Assembly (NCBI RefSeq): GCF_017743995.1
Contig: NZ_JAGHRB010000009.1
Coordinates: 124,001 to 188,000 of the forward strand
DNA length: 64,000 nt
Source of the DNA: Ruegeria sp. R13_0
GTDB lineage: Bacteria; Pseudomonadota; Alphaproteobacteria; Rhodobacterales; Rhodobacteraceae
Direction: 5' to 3'
Made by a program: the position numbers and the translations under genes. Below, in pieces: positions 35,040 to 44,811 of this stretch. The notes beneath the pieces were generated by a model. The model was not told the origin of the DNA. It did not search any database and worked only from the letters and a program-made list of their open reading frames with translations. The number at the start of each line of letters is the position of its first letter. Within the stretch, counting starts at the first letter, position 1.

Positions 35040-36407
35040 TTACATCAGTTTGCGACGGCGTGTCACCTGAATATCGAGGTCCGTGATCTTTTTCCGCAGC
35101 GTATTTCGGTTAATCCCAAGTAAATCCGCGCATTTTGCCTGGTTTCCGCCGGTTGCTTCCAGCGCGATTTCGATCAACGGCGCCTCAACTTCACGCAAAA
35201 TGCGCTGATACAGGCCCGGAGGTGGCAGCATATTGCCGTGCAGATCGAAATAGCGGCGCAGATGGCGCTCAACCGAGGTTGCCAGTTTTTCGCGTTCTCC
35301 TCCGCCCAAAACGGGCTCGGCTTCGGGCTGGCTGCCCAGAACCATCTCGACCTCGGCTTTCGAGATTTCATCGGACCGGCTGGTCAGACTGAGCCTGCGG
35401 ATCGCGTTCTCCAACTGCCGCACATTGCCCGGCCAGGAATAGCGCCGGACCAGCTCAACCGCATCAGCGCTGAGCCAGCGTTTGGACCCAAGATCCTTTT
35501 CCTCACGGGCCAGAAAATGCTCGGCCAACAGGGTGATATCGTCCACCCGCTCGCGCAGGGCCGGGACATGAATGGTTGCGCCGCAGAGGCGGTAGTAGAG
35601 GTCCTGACGGATACGCCCGCCCTCCATCCCGGCGGTCAGATCCGATTGGCTGGTGGCCATAAAGCGGGGCACGTGATCACCCGGCGTGTCCATCATCCGT
35701 ACGATCCGCGCCTGAATCTCGTCGTCGATATCGGCGATCTCATCAATCAACAGCGTCCCGCCGCGCACCCGCGCCATGACGCGCGCAGGGCCTTCTAGGT
35801 CACGCAGATCGGCCGCCGTTGCGGTCACAAAGGGCAAGGTTCGACGGTCCGAAAAATCGTGAATAGCCCGCGCGATCAGAGACTTACCGGTCCCACTTTC
35901 ACCAGAAATCATGACCGAGAGATCGGTGTTCATCACCCGCGCCACCAGACGATAAAGCGACTGCATCACCGGGGTGCGTCCGACCAGAGGCAACTCATCC
36001 GGGCGCTCATTCTCTTGGGGTTCGGGATCGCTTTGTAGGCGCTGCTTCTGCTCCAAGGCACGTGCCGTCCGTTTCATCAGGTCCGGCAGGTCAAACGGCT
36101 TGGGCAGGTAATCGTAAGCATCCGCCTCGGCCGCCTGGATCGCGGTCATGATCGTATTCTGAGCAGAGATCACGATCACCGGCAAGCCAGGACGGTCCTC
36201 GGCGATCTTTGGAAGCATTTCCAAGCCGTTACCGTCCGGCATGACTACGTCCGAGATCACCACGTCCCCTTTGCCTTCGCCAACCCAACGCATCAGCGTG
36301 GTCAGCGAGGACGTGGCATGCACCTTGCATCCGGCGCGCGTCAGAGCCTGTGTCAGAACGGTGCGGATCGTGCGGTCGTCATCAGCGACCAGAACGGTGC
36401 CATCCAT
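35040..36407 (-). CDS. ntrC: Nitrogen regulator NtrC
   Basis: A 455-residue NtrC/NR-I family regulator. The receiver has ADDD, phospho-site VISDVVMPD and KPF. The AAA+ core has Walker [11 protein letters not shown] and Walker [10 protein letters not shown]; the Fis helix-turn-helix is [20 protein letters not shown]. The loop GAFTGA and its surroundings are deleted ([19 protein letters not shown]). Rhodobacter capsulatus NtrC has the same loss and works with sigma-70, so this NtrC should also be sigma-54 independent. The start overlaps the ntrB stop by one base. Confidence 0.95.
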   Translation of the reverse strand: MDGTVLVADDDRTIRTVLTQALTRAGCKVHATSSLTTLMRWVGEGKGDVVISDVVMPDGNGLEMLPKIAEDRPGLPVIVISAQNTIMTAIQAAEADAYDYLPKPFDLPDLMKRTARALEQKQRLQSDPEPQENERPDELPLVGRTPVMQSLYRLVARVMNTDLSVMISGESGTGKSLIARAIHDFSDRRTLPFVTATAADLRDLEGPARVMARVRGGTLLIDEIADIDDEIQARIVRMMDTPGDHVPRFMATSQSDLTAGMEGGRIRQDLYYRLCGATIHVPALRERVDDITLLAEHFLAREEKDLGSKRWLSADAVELVRRYSWPGNVRQLENAIRRLSLTSRSDEISKAEVEMVLGSQPEAEPVLGGGEREKLATSVERHLRRYFDLHGNMLPPPGLYQRILREVEAPLIEIALEATGGNQAKCADLLGINRNTLRKKITDLDIQVTRRRKLM

Positions 36408-37495
36408 CAGATACTCTCCTCTTTCGGTTTTTTATTTTCAGCCGGCGCACGGCGCAGCGACAGTTTGAAAACGGTCCGCCCCGGCACGGAATCAACGGAA
36501 ATCCAGCCGTCATGGTCCGAGATGATCTTGCTGACCAAAGCCAACCCCAGCCCTGTCCCGTTTTCCTTGCCCGAGACAAAGGGGTCAAAGATGTCACTGC
36601 GGATTTTTTCCGGCAAGCCCGGACCATCGTCGATGATCTCGATCTGCAGCGGCAGCGAATGTCCCGATCCATCGCTGCGGCGCAGGCGGAAGGAATGTTC
36701 GAAATAGGTCCGCAGACGGATTGTGCCGCCTTGAGGACCCGCTGCCTCGGAGGCGTTTTTCAACAGGTTCAGAACAACTTGCAGAAGTTGATCCGGGTCG
36801 CCGAAGGCCAACGGCAGCGAGGGGTCATAGTCCTCGACAATGGCCATATCCGCGCCGAAGCCCAACAAGGCCGAACGGCGGGCGCGGTCGAGAACATCGT
36901 GGATGTTGACCGGCTTGAAGTCGGGTTGCTGCAGGTTTCCGAATTGCTCAACCTGCTCCAGCAGTTTCACGATCCGGCGGCTTTCGGCAACGATAAGATC
37001 TGTAAGCTCAAGGTCTTGCGGCGCGATATTCATGCTCAGCAATTGCGCGGCGCCGGTGATCCCCGCCAGTGGGTTCTTGATCTCATGCGCCAACATTTCG
37101 GCCATTCCGATGGCGGATTGCGCGGCGGATTTGACCGTATTGCCCCGCGTCATGCGCCCCGCCAATTCGCGCGGAGATATGATCATGATCATCGACCCGG
37201 GATGCCCAACCAGTGGCGCAATCTGCAAGGCACATTGCAGCGGTGCGCGGTTGCCCGACCCTGCATCCACGTCGTTGACGAACAAGGGCGTTCCCTGAGC
37301 ACGCGCGCGGTCAAAGGCTTCTTCCAGCGGGGCATCAACGGCGATCTGATCCCAGACGGGGTGGCCGATCACCGATTTGCGCGAAGCGTTCAGAAACCCC
37401 TCACCCGAGGAATTCACATCCGCAATCCGGTCGTCCTGGTCGATAATGAAGGCTGGGACGGGCAGCGAGTTCCAGATGCTCTGATCCGAGGTCAT
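36407..37495 (-). CDS. ntrB: Nitrogen sensor kinase NtrB
   Basis: A 362-residue soluble histidine kinase that phosphorylates or dephosphorylates NtrC, controlled by PII. An N-terminal PAS domain lies at about 1-120. The HisKA box is [19 protein letters not shown], and the HATPase motifs are [17 protein letters not shown] and GTGLGLAL. There are no membrane helices. It is in the dusB-ntrB-ntrC operon with overlapping start and stop codons on both sides, so its dose follows dusB translation. Confidence 0.96.
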   Translation of the reverse strand: MTSDQSIWNSLPVPAFIIDQDDRIADVNSSGEGFLNASRKSVIGHPVWDQIAVDAPLEEAFDRARAQGTPLFVNDVDAGSGNRAPLQCALQIAPLVGHPGSMIMIISPRELAGRMTRGNTVKSAAQSAIGMAEMLAHEIKNPLAGITGAAQLLSMNIAPQDLELTDLIVAESRRIVKLLEQVEQFGNLQQPDFKPVNIHDVLDRARRSALLGFGADMAIVEDYDPSLPLAFGDPDQLLQVVLNLLKNASEAAGPQGGTIRLRTYFEHSFRLRRSDGSGHSLPLQIEIIDDGPGLPEKIRSDIFDPFVSGKENGTGLGLALVSKIISDHDGWISVDSVPGRTVFKLSLRRAPAENKKPKEESI

Positions 37496-38475
37496 GCTGC
37501 CACTCCCTGCTGACGCTCCAGCGCATCGCCGAGCAGGCGCAGCACCTCATCCGTATCGCGCGAGGTCAGGACCGCGCGACGCAGAGGCGCGGGCGTTCCG
37601 GCCTCATCCATGTACCAGCCCAGATGTTTGCGGGCGACGCGGAGGCCAAGGTCGCTACCGTAAAAGCCCAGCATCGCCTGATAATGCGCGCGCACCATGT
37701 CGATCAGATCCGCGCTTTCGGGGATCTCCGGCTCGTCGGTGCCATAGACCTCATGGCAGATCTGCGCCAGCAGCCATGGCTTGCCCTGCGCCCCTCGGCC
37801 AACCATGACGCCATCCGCGCCCGATTGCTTCAACGCTGTGCGGGCCGCATGCGTATCCACGATGTCCCCATTGGCGATGACGGGGATCGAGACCGCCTCC
37901 TTCACCGCTCGGATCGCCTGCCAATCGGCACGGCCTTTATAGAACTGACAGCGTGTCCGTCCGTGGATCGTGACCATCCGGATCCCCGCCCCCTCGGCCC
38001 GGCGTGCCACGTCAGGCGCGTTCAGCAGCGCGTCGTCCCATCCAAGCCGTGTTTTCAGCGTCACGGGGACATCGACGGCCTCTACCACAGCCTCGATCAA
38101 ACTCAGGGCGTGGTCTGGTGTTTTCAGCAAGGCCGAGCCGGAATAGCCGTTGGTCACCTTTTTGGCAGGGCAGCCCATGTTGATGTCGATCACGCGCGCG
38201 CCGCGATCGGCCACCTGACGGGCAGCCTCGGCCATCCAATGCGCCTCACGCCCGGCAAGTTGAACGGCAGTGTTTTCCACATCGGCCGACAGCTCGGCTC
38301 GCTCGCGCACGCCAGGTTTGGCCTGTACCATTTCCTGACTGGCGACCATTTCACTGACCACCATCCCCGCGCCAAAACGCATAACCAAATCGCGGAACGG
38401 GCGATCCGTGATTCCAGCCATCGGGGCCAGCAAGATAGGCGGAGATACGGTTTTGTCGGCGAGGTGCAGCGTCAA
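37492..38475 (-). CDS. dusB: tRNA-dihydrouridine synthase (DusB/NifR3)
   Basis: A flavoprotein of 327 residues that reduces uridine in tRNA; in Rhodobacter capsulatus it is called NifR3 and heads the ntrBC operon. Signatures are ILLAPMAGITDRPFRDLVMRFGA, MGCPAKKVTNGYSGSALLK with the active-site Cys, TLKTRLGWD, IHGRTRCQFYKG, NGDI and GVMVGRGAQGKPWLL. I chose a TTG start at 38475 with AAGGA upstream because it gives the normal family length. An ATG at 38547 in frame would add 24 unlikely residues. Confidence 0.9.
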   Translation of the reverse strand: MTLHLADKTVSPPILLAPMAGITDRPFRDLVMRFGAGMVVSEMVASQEMVQAKPGVRERAELSADVENTAVQLAGREAHWMAEAARQVADRGARVIDINMGCPAKKVTNGYSGSALLKTPDHALSLIEAVVEAVDVPVTLKTRLGWDDALLNAPDVARRAEGAGIRMVTIHGRTRCQFYKGRADWQAIRAVKEAVSIPVIANGDIVDTHAARTALKQSGADGVMVGRGAQGKPWLLAQICHEVYGTDEPEIPESADLIDMVRAHYQAMLGFYGSDLGLRVARKHLGWYMDEAGTPAPLRRAVLTSRDTDEVLRLLGDALERQQGVAA

Positions 38476-38547
38476 CGTGCTTAATCCTTGGGCAATTGAG
38501 GATTTGATATCGAATTCGGAGCATATGAACAACAAAACGACGGTCAT

Positions 38548-38657
38548 CAAGCCTGCAAAATCATCACTTGCCTATTAATTAATCACATTACCATGGGTGA
38601 TTGCCTCTGCATTCACCGCCCCCTAAACAAAGCGCAACATTCCGGAGAAACCCGACC
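38548..38657. promoter_or_regulatory. Divergent dusB-ntrBC / ispDF promoter region
   Basis: An AT-rich stretch unlike its GC-rich surroundings. It holds the palindrome ATTAATTAAT (38574-38583) and a pair of half-sites AATCAC and GTGATT separated by 10 bases (38581-38602). Either strand could carry a promoter; no NtrC consensus (TGCAC-type) is visible. GGAGAAACC just upstream of 38658 is the likely ribosome binding site for ispDF. Confidence 0.4.
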
Positions 38658-39788
38658 ATGACCACAGCCGCCATAATCGTTGCCGCAGGGCGTGGATTGC
38701 GCGCCGGAGGCGGCGCGCCCAAGCAATGGCGCGCGCTGGCCGGTCGACGCGTAGCGGATTGGACAATCGACCGGTTTCGCGGTCTCGTCGACCACATCGT
38801 TTTGGTCTTGTCGGAAGAAGACGCCCCGGCTTGGGAGGAGTTTCGCGACACCGACCTGATACTTGCGGCAGGTGGCGCGGATCGGGCAGGTTCGGTTCGT
38901 AATGGGTTGCAAGCATTGGCAAATCACCTAGTGACCCGTGTGCTGATCCATGACGTGGCACGGCCCTGTGTCTCGGCGCATCTCATTCAGAATGTCTTGA
39001 GCACGCTGGACACCCACCAGGCCGCAGCCCCCGGTTTACCTGTTACGGATGCGCTTTGGATCGGGCATGATGGCTCGGTTTCTGGGACGCAGGACCGCAA
39101 CAACCTGTTTGCAGCGCAAACCCCTCAGGGATTTGACTACGATGCCGTTGTCAAAGCACATGCCGCGCATCCCGGTGGCGCTGCGGATGATGTTGAGGTC
39201 GCACGGGCCGCAGGACTTGAGGTTTGCATTGTGCCGGGCGATGCGGACAATCTGAAAATCACCCGCCCTGAGGATTTTGAACGGGCGGAACGGATAATGG
39301 GAACGAATATGGATGTGAGGCTGGGCAACGGCTATGATGTGCATCGATTTGGCGATGGCGATCACGTGATCCTCTGCGGCGTGAAAGTCCCGCATGAGCG
39401 TGGGCTGCAAGGGCATTCCGACGCGGATGTCGGCATGCACGCGGTCACCGACGCGATTTACGGCGCGCTGGCGCAAGGGGATATCGGCCAGCACTTCCCA
39501 CCCTCGGACCCGCAATGGAAAGGCGCAGCCAGCGAGATCTTCCTGCGCCATGCGGTCGAGCTGGCCGAGACGATGGGCTACCGCATTTCGAACGTCGATT
39601 GTACGCTGGTCTGCGAATACCCCAAGATCGGCCCTCATGCTGCAGAAATGAAAGAAGAAATGTCTAGAATCATGGGATTGCGTGCTGATCAGGTCTCGGT
39701 CAAGGCAACCACGTCTGAGCGTCTGGGCTTTACCGGGCGCAGCGAGGGCATCGCGTCGCTCGCCACCGCCTGTTTGGTGAAAGCATGA
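38658..39788 (+). CDS. ispDF: Bifunctional IspD/IspF enzyme of the MEP isoprenoid pathway
   Basis: A 376-residue fusion. Residues 1 to about 215 form the 2-C-methyl-D-erythritol 4-phosphate cytidylyltransferase IspD ([31 protein letters not shown]). From about 220 the protein is the 2-C-methyl-D-erythritol 2,4-cyclodiphosphate synthase IspF ([11 protein letters not shown] with Asp and His metal ligands, [31 protein letters not shown]). Such fusions are usual in alphaproteobacteria. Start 38658 follows GGAG; an earlier frame at 38601 is not needed. The end overlaps pgpA by 4 bases. Confidence 0.96.
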   Translation: MTTAAIIVAAGRGLRAGGGAPKQWRALAGRRVADWTIDRFRGLVDHIVLVLSEEDAPAWEEFRDTDLILAAGGADRAGSVRNGLQALANHLVTRVLIHDVARPCVSAHLIQNVLSTLDTHQAAAPGLPVTDALWIGHDGSVSGTQDRNNLFAAQTPQGFDYDAVVKAHAAHPGGAADDVEVARAAGLEVCIVPGDADNLKITRPEDFERAERIMGTNMDVRLGNGYDVHRFGDGDHVILCGVKVPHERGLQGHSDADVGMHAVTDAIYGALAQGDIGQHFPPSDPQWKGAASEIFLRHAVELAETMGYRISNVDCTLVCEYPKIGPHAAEMKEEMSRIMGLRADQVSVKATTSERLGFTGRSEGIASLATACLVKA

Positions 39789-40282
39789 GTATCGCGCGTC
39801 TCATTGGAACCGTCTGCGGCGTCGGATATCTACGCCCTGCCCCCGGCACATGGGGATCGCTTGCGGCTCTGCCTCTGGTCTGGGTCCTGCACGTTTTGGG
39901 CGGCTTCCCCCTGCTCGTCCTCGCGACGCTCGTGGTGTTCATTGCAGGTCTGTGGGCCACAAAGGTGATGACCGCCGGGCAAGAGGATCACGACCCGTCC
40001 GAGATCGTCGTCGATGAGGTCGCAGGCCAGTTCATAGCGCTCTGGGCTATTTCTTACCCAAGCTGGGCACACGGGATCGAGATCACCGCGCTCTGGCCCG
40101 GTTGGGTCGCGGGTTTCCTGCTGTTCCGGCTGTTCGACATCACCAAGCCCGGCCCGGTCGGCTGGGCCGATCGCAAAGGAGACGCGATGGGCGTGATGCT
40201 GGACGATGTGATCGCCGGTGTCTTTGCCGCCATCGGCGTGATGGTTCTGGCCGGGATCGCACATGGAGTGTTGGGCCTATGA
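39785..40282 (+). CDS. pgpA: Phosphatidylglycerophosphatase A
   Basis: A 165-residue membrane phosphatase that turns phosphatidylglycerol phosphate into phosphatidylglycerol. It has the N-terminal [18 protein letters not shown], the metal-binding [14 protein letters not shown], and [19 protein letters not shown] near the C-terminus. About four membrane helices. Start and stop overlap ispDF and cinA by 4 bases each, so the three are one transcript with coupled translation. Confidence 0.95.
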   Translation: MSIARLIGTVCGVGYLRPAPGTWGSLAALPLVWVLHVLGGFPLLVLATLVVFIAGLWATKVMTAGQEDHDPSEIVVDEVAGQFIALWAISYPSWAHGIEITALWPGWVAGFLLFRLFDITKPGPVGWADRKGDAMGVMLDDVIAGVFAAIGVMVLAGIAHGVLGL

Positions 40283-40755
40283 CCGTATCTGAGCTGTTGG
40301 ACCGTGCCAAAGCCCAAGGCATCATGATCGCGACCGCAGAAAGCTGCACGGGCGGCATGGTGGCTGCTGCTTTGACCGACATCCCCGGCAGCTCGGCCGT
40401 GGTGGACCGGGGGTTCGTCACTTACACCAACGAGGCCAAGCAGCAGATGCTTGGTGTGCGCGGCGAGACACTGGACGCCCATGGCGCGGTCTCAGAGCAG
40501 GTCGCACAAGAAATGGCCGATGGCGCGCTGCGCCATTCGCGCGCGCAGCTGGCCGTGTCGATCACCGGCATCGCAGGCCCCGGAGGATCGGAATTCAAAC
40601 CCGAAGGCCGCGTGTGCTTTGGCCTTGCCGCCGAAGGGCAACCAACGCGCACCGAAACTGTCGAGTTCGGCGCTCTGGGGCGCGACACAGTCCGTCAGGC
40701 CGCGCGGGATCATGCGCTGGAAATGCTCCGTTCCGGCCTTTCCCAAACCGCTTAA
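40279..40755 (+). CDS. CinA C-terminal domain protein (NMN amidohydrolase PncC type)
   Basis: A 158-residue single-domain protein matching the C-terminal half of CinA/PncC, which deamidates nicotinamide mononucleotide. Motifs are IATAESCTGGMVAAALTDIPGSS, GFVTYTNEAKQQML, and SITGIAGPGGSEFKPEGRVCFGL. The N-terminal COG1058 domain is absent, as is usual for the short form. The catalytic Ser is the one in ESCTGG. It ends the ispDF-pgpA operon and is followed by an imperfect terminator hairpin. Confidence 0.92.
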   Translation: MTVSELLDRAKAQGIMIATAESCTGGMVAAALTDIPGSSAVVDRGFVTYTNEAKQQMLGVRGETLDAHGAVSEQVAQEMADGALRHSRAQLAVSITGIAGPGGSEFKPEGRVCFGLAAEGQPTRTETVEFGALGRDTVRQAARDHALEMLRSGLSQTA

Positions 40756-40803
40756 ATTTACAGCAAAGTCGTCGTAATGACGCAATATTAGGCGTCAGTT
40801 GAC

Positions 40804-40831
40804 AAAAAGCCGTCTAAATAGGCGTCTTTTT
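40804..40831 (+). terminator. Possible bidirectional terminator after cinA
   Basis: AAAAAG-C-CGTC and GGCG-T-CTTTTT pair around TAAATA with one mismatch; A-run and T-run sit on either side. It starts 48 bases after the cinA stop. A related direct repeat of TAGGCGTC occurs a few bases upstream. Stem stability is only moderate. Confidence 0.5.
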
Positions 40832-40954
40832 GCACCCCTGCCTCTTTTTTCCCCGATCCAGCTCGGCTTCAACCCGCCGCACACCACTCACGAGGTGTCG
40901 GTCGTGGCGGTTTGCCCGGCCGACGCCCGAACGGCAAAAAAAGGAGACCGGCCC

Positions 40955-42136
40955 ATGAACGGAGCCGATACAGCCTGGATCATTGTGGCAACCGCACTGG
41001 TCCTGTTTATGACATTGCCGGGCCTTGCCCTGTTCTATGGAGGGCTTGTACGTGCTCGAAATGTCCTCAGCGTATTCATGCATTGCTTCTCGATTGCCTG
41101 TTTAATGAGCATCCTTTGGCTGGTCGCGGGCTATTCCATCGCTTTCGGGCCCGGTGAAAGCGGTTTGTGGGGTGGCTTGGGCAAAGCGTTTCTGAATGGT
41201 GTTGATGCCGACAGCCTTGCGGGCACCCTACCCGAAATCCTATTCTTTGCCTTCCAGATGACCTTCGCGATCATCACCCCCGCCCTGATCGTCGGCGCCT
41301 ATGTCGAGCGGGTCGGCTTTGGCTTTGTCCTCACCTTCTCGGGCCTGTGGATGCTGCTGTGCTATGCGCCGGTGGTCCACTGGATCTGGGGCGGTGGGAT
41401 GCTGTCCGATGGCGGCATTCTGGGTGAGATCGGCGTGCGCGACTTTGCTGGCGGCATTGTTGTTCACGAGACCGCGGGTCTGGCCGCGCTGATCATCGCC
41501 GTGATCCTCGGCCCACGCCGCAACCGCACGACGCCCCCGCACAATCCGGGCTTTGTCATGATCGGTGCCGCGATGCTGTGGGTCGGCTGGTTCGGCTTCA
41601 ACGGCGGCTCGCAACTGGCCGCTGACGGAGGCGCCGCGATGGCCATGACCGTCACACATCTGTCCGCCGCAACTGCATCCCTGACCTGGGCCCTGTGGGA
41701 GAAGATCCGCTTTGGCAAAGCGTCAATGGTTGGTCTGGTCACAGGCACCATCGCGGGTCTGGCCTCGATCACTCCGGCCTCTGGCTTTGTGGGTCCGGTG
41801 CAGGCGCTGATCATCGGGGCCGTGGCCGGTGTTCTGTGTCAGGAGGCCGTCTTTGTCATCCGCAACAAGCTGAACATCGACGACACGCTGGACGTCTTTG
41901 CCGTGCACGGTGTCGGGGGCATCTTTGGCACCATCATGATCGCGCTGTTCGGTCTGGGCACATGGACAGCACAACTGGGAGGCCTTGTGATTGTGGGTGC
42001 CTTTACGGCAGTTGTCACCTTTGTGTTGATTAAGGTGGTTGCAGCCATCACCCCGCTTCGCGTAGACGCCGAGACCGAGACAAACGGCCTCGACCTGTCG
42101 GTACACGGCGAGCGTGCCTATGACATGAGCAGCTAA
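40955..42136 (+). CDS. amtB: Ammonium transporter Amt
   Basis: A 393-residue ammonium channel with 11 membrane helices. The N-terminus is NGADTAWIIVATALVLFMTLPGLALFYGG. The twin pore histidines lie in IVVHETAGLAAL and AVHGVGGIFGTI, and the Trp/Phe gate region is in SLTWALW. The C-terminal tail ends in GLDLSVHGERAYDMSS, the conserved contact for GlnK. Start 40955 has AAGGAGA upstream; the open frame to 40799 is not coding-like. glnK, normally adjacent, is not in the flanks. Regulation by the nearby ntr genes is likely by role but no NtrC site is seen. Confidence 0.95.
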   Translation: MNGADTAWIIVATALVLFMTLPGLALFYGGLVRARNVLSVFMHCFSIACLMSILWLVAGYSIAFGPGESGLWGGLGKAFLNGVDADSLAGTLPEILFFAFQMTFAIITPALIVGAYVERVGFGFVLTFSGLWMLLCYAPVVHWIWGGGMLSDGGILGEIGVRDFAGGIVVHETAGLAALIIAVILGPRRNRTTPPHNPGFVMIGAAMLWVGWFGFNGGSQLAADGGAAMAMTVTHLSAATASLTWALWEKIRFGKASMVGLVTGTIAGLASITPASGFVGPVQALIIGAVAGVLCQEAVFVIRNKLNIDDTLDVFAVHGVGGIFGTIMIALFGLGTWTAQLGGLVIVGAFTAVVTFVLIKVVAAITPLRVDAETETNGLDLSVHGERAYDMSS

Positions 42137-42171
42137 GCCCACCTTGGTTGCCCATCGCCCGTAAGGGCAAA

Positions 42172-42198
42172 AGCGGACCTGTCGCGGGTCCGCTTTTT
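42172..42198 (+). terminator. Intrinsic terminator after amtB
   Basis: AGCGGACC and GGTCCGCT pair perfectly around TGTCGCG (loop) and are followed by a run of T residues, 36 bases after the amtB stop. A strong, standard Rho-independent terminator. Confidence 0.9.
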
Positions 42199-42277
42199 CT
42201 TTGTTCGGCCCTCTCGACTCCGGGCCGATGGACAGGCTATCAGCCCGCAACACTCTTTCAGCCCCGAGGTTTGCGCC

Positions 42278-42955
42278 ATGATCCCCAGTTCATTTCCCGA
42301 CAGCTCTGAAATCGCCCGCCTGACCGCGCGGATGCTGCTGGAGATCAAGGCCGTGCATTTCAACTCGCGTGAGCCGTTCACGCTGGCCAGCGGCCTGCCA
42401 AGCCCGACCTATATCGATTGCCGCAAGCTGATCTCATACCCCCGCATCCGCTCGACCCTGATGGACTTCCTGACCGTCACTGTGATGCGCGAGGCCGGTT
42501 TCGAGGCATTTGACAATATCGCGGGCGGTGAGACAGCGGGCATCCCCTTTGCCGCCATGGTCGCCGAACGGATGGCCCTGCCCATGACCTATGTGCGTAA
42601 GAAGCCCAAAGGTTACGGCCGCAACGCCCGCATTGAAGGCGCGATGAGCGAAGGGGAACGCGTGCTGCTGGTCGAGGATCTGACCACCGATGGCGGCTCG
42701 AAACTGTCCTTTGTCGATGCGATCCGCGAAACCGGCGCGACCTGCGGCCATACCGCGGTGATCTTCTACTACGGCATCTTCCCCGAGACCGAGAAGACCC
42801 TCGGCGATCACGGCGTGAAGCTGCATTCGCTGTGCACCTGGTGGGACGTTCTGGCCGAAGCCAAGGCGCAAAAGGCCTTTGATGAAGAGACCCTTAGCGG
42901 TGTCGAAGCCTTCCTGAACGACCCGCGTGGGTGGCAGGACGCGAATAAATCGTAA
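42278..42955 (+). CDS. pyrE: Orotate phosphoribosyltransferase
   Basis: A 225-residue enzyme that joins orotate and PRPP to orotidine 5'-phosphate in pyrimidine synthesis. It shows [20 protein letters not shown], the flexible loop [14 protein letters not shown] with catalytic lysines, and the PRPP-binding [14 protein letters not shown]. The C-terminal extension is typical of the alphaproteobacterial form. Start ATG 42278. pyrC, often next to it, is not in the window. The 259-base gap before dnaB holds the GTTATCCC repeats. Confidence 0.95.
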   Translation: MIPSSFPDSSEIARLTARMLLEIKAVHFNSREPFTLASGLPSPTYIDCRKLISYPRIRSTLMDFLTVTVMREAGFEAFDNIAGGETAGIPFAAMVAERMALPMTYVRKKPKGYGRNARIEGAMSEGERVLLVEDLTTDGGSKLSFVDAIRETGATCGHTAVIFYYGIFPETEKTLGDHGVKLHSLCTWWDVLAEAKAQKAFDEETLSGVEAFLNDPRGWQDANKS

Positions 42956-43085
42956 AATTCGGCCTGTGGGCAAGCTGGGGATAGTTGATTTTCGAATCGA
43001 TCCAAAGCGCGCCTATCTAGTCGAATTTCGCGCCCATCACACCAAATGTTGCGATAGCTTTCGTCCCGTGCAAAACTGGGCGGAA

Positions 43086-43136
43086 GTTATCCCCATTCAG
43101 ATGGGCAGTTATCCCGAAGCCGGGGGCGGTTATCCC
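43086..43136 (+). repeat. Three phased GTTATCCC direct repeats upstream of dnaB
   Basis: GTTATCCC occurs at 43086-43093, 43108-43115 and 43129-43136, spaced by 22 and 21 bases, that is two helical turns. A fourth weaker copy, CTTACCCC, follows. TTATCCCCA (first copy) differs from the DnaA box TTATCCACA at one position; the other two differ at two. They end about 79 bases before the dnaB start and may be DnaA boxes or an operator. Confidence 0.5.
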
Positions 43137-43214
43137 AACTTACCCCCATTCATTTGCAGATAGCTTGAACCGGGGCTTGGCGTGTAGAACCTCGGAACGG
43201 GCAGCGGGGACAAG

Positions 43215-44705
43215 ATGAACGAGATCAGCAGTATCGAGCAGGCAGCGGCGCAGATTCAAAACGCCGAGACCATGCCGCATTCCATTGAGGCCGAGCAGCA
43301 GCTTCTGGGCGCAATCCTGACCAATAACGACCTCTATGACCGGGTTGCTTCGATCATCGGGGCCGAGCATTTCTACGACCCGGTTCACTCGCGGATTTAC
43401 GAGGTCGCAGCCAATCGCATCGCCAAGAATGCGCTGGCATCGCCCGTGACGCTGAAATCCTTCATGGCGGATGACGAGGGCCTGAAGGAATTGGGCGGAC
43501 CCGCCTATCTGGTCAAACTCGCCGGGGCCTCGATCAGCGCCTTCGCGGTGCATGACTACGCTCAGATGATCTATGATCTCGCCATTCGACGCGAGTTGAT
43601 CCGGCTGGGCCGAGACATCTCGGACAAGGCGGCACGGGTCGATGTGTCCAGCGAGCCCAAAGAACAAATCGTCGAGGCCGAGCAACAACTCTATCAACTT
43701 TCCGAGCAGGGCCAGACCGAACAGGGTTTCCAATCCTTCCTCAAGGCGGTCACAGAAGCCGTCAACGTCACCAATGAGGCGTACCAGCGCGGTGGCGGCA
43801 TGGCGGGGATTTCCACCGGTCTGGCCGACTTGGATAAACAGCTGGGCGGGTTGCACCCCTCGGACCTGATCATCCTCGCGGGTCGTCCGTCGATGGGTAA
43901 AACCTCGCTGGCGACCAACGTGGCGTTCAACGTGGCCAAGGCTTACAAGCGCGGGCTGAAACCCGATGGCAGCGAAGGCGCGATTGATGGTGGCGTCGTG
44001 GGCTTCTTCTCGCTCGAGATGAGCGCCGAACAGCTGGCAGGTCGTGTTCTGGCCGAAGCCTCGGAAATCTCCAGCCACAAGATCCGTCAAGGTGACATGA
44101 CTGAGGCCGAGTTCCGCCGCTTCGTCGATGCCGCTAAAGAACTGGAAGCCTGCCCCCTGTTCATTGACGACACGCCTGCCCTACCGATTTCGCAATTGGC
44201 AGCGCGTGCGCGGCGGTTGAAGCGGACACACGGCTTGGACCTGCTGGTGATCGACTATCTGCAGCTGTGCCGGGGCATGTCGGACAACCGCGTCAACGAG
44301 ATCGCCGAGATCTCGATGGGCATGAAAGCGATTGCCAAGGAACTGAACATCCCGGTCATCGCCCTGTCCCAGCTGAGCCGCCAGGTGGAAAGCCGCGACG
44401 ACAAACGCCCGCAACTGTCTGACCTGCGGGAATCGGGCTCGATCGAACAGGATGCCGACGTGGTGATGTTCGTATTCCGCGAAGAATACTACAAGGAACG
44501 CGAAAAGCCCGGCGATCATGAACTGGACAAGATGGAAGAGTGGAAGCAGGCCATGGAGCGCCTGCATGGCAAGGCCGAGGTCATCGTCGGCAAGCAGCGC
44601 CACGGCCCCATTGGTACGGTCGAGCTGTCGTTCGAGGCGCAGTTCACCCGCTTCGGCAATCTGGTCAAGCCCTGGCAACAGGGCGGCGAGATCGAAGGCT
44701 ACTAA
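43215..44705 (+). CDS. dnaB: Replicative DNA helicase DnaB
   Basis: A 496-residue hexameric 5'-3' helicase of the replication fork. The N-terminal domain (about 15-120) begins PHSIEAEQQLLGAIL; the linker is to about 190. The RecA-like motor has Walker A AGRPSMGKTSLA, Walker B LDLLVIDYLQL, ALSQLSRQVE, the arginine region and the late KQRHGPIGTVELSF with the C-terminal FxNL. No intein. ATG 43215 has GGGGACA upstream. A promoter region with phased repeats precedes it. Confidence 0.97.
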   Translation: MNEISSIEQAAAQIQNAETMPHSIEAEQQLLGAILTNNDLYDRVASIIGAEHFYDPVHSRIYEVAANRIAKNALASPVTLKSFMADDEGLKELGGPAYLVKLAGASISAFAVHDYAQMIYDLAIRRELIRLGRDISDKAARVDVSSEPKEQIVEAEQQLYQLSEQGQTEQGFQSFLKAVTEAVNVTNEAYQRGGGMAGISTGLADLDKQLGGLHPSDLIILAGRPSMGKTSLATNVAFNVAKAYKRGLKPDGSEGAIDGGVVGFFSLEMSAEQLAGRVLAEASEISSHKIRQGDMTEAEFRRFVDAAKELEACPLFIDDTPALPISQLAARARRLKRTHGLDLLVIDYLQLCRGMSDNRVNEIAEISMGMKAIAKELNIPVIALSQLSRQVESRDDKRPQLSDLRESGSIEQDADVVMFVFREEYYKEREKPGDHELDKMEEWKQAMERLHGKAEVIVGKQRHGPIGTVELSFEAQFTRFGNLVKPWQQGGEIEGY

Positions 44706-44811
44706 AAGTCACCTTAAATATTCAAACAGCCGATTTTGAATGGTAATCGTCGTGTGTTAGTGTGTACTGAATGACGGCACGTACTGCCGGATTTTAGCAA
44801 GGCCTACGTCA

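Noticed and set aside
40756-40954. Sigma-54 promoter or NtrC site before amtB
   Set aside because: No TGGCAC-N5-TTGCA or TGCAC-type dyad was found. The only structure is an imperfect terminator hairpin.
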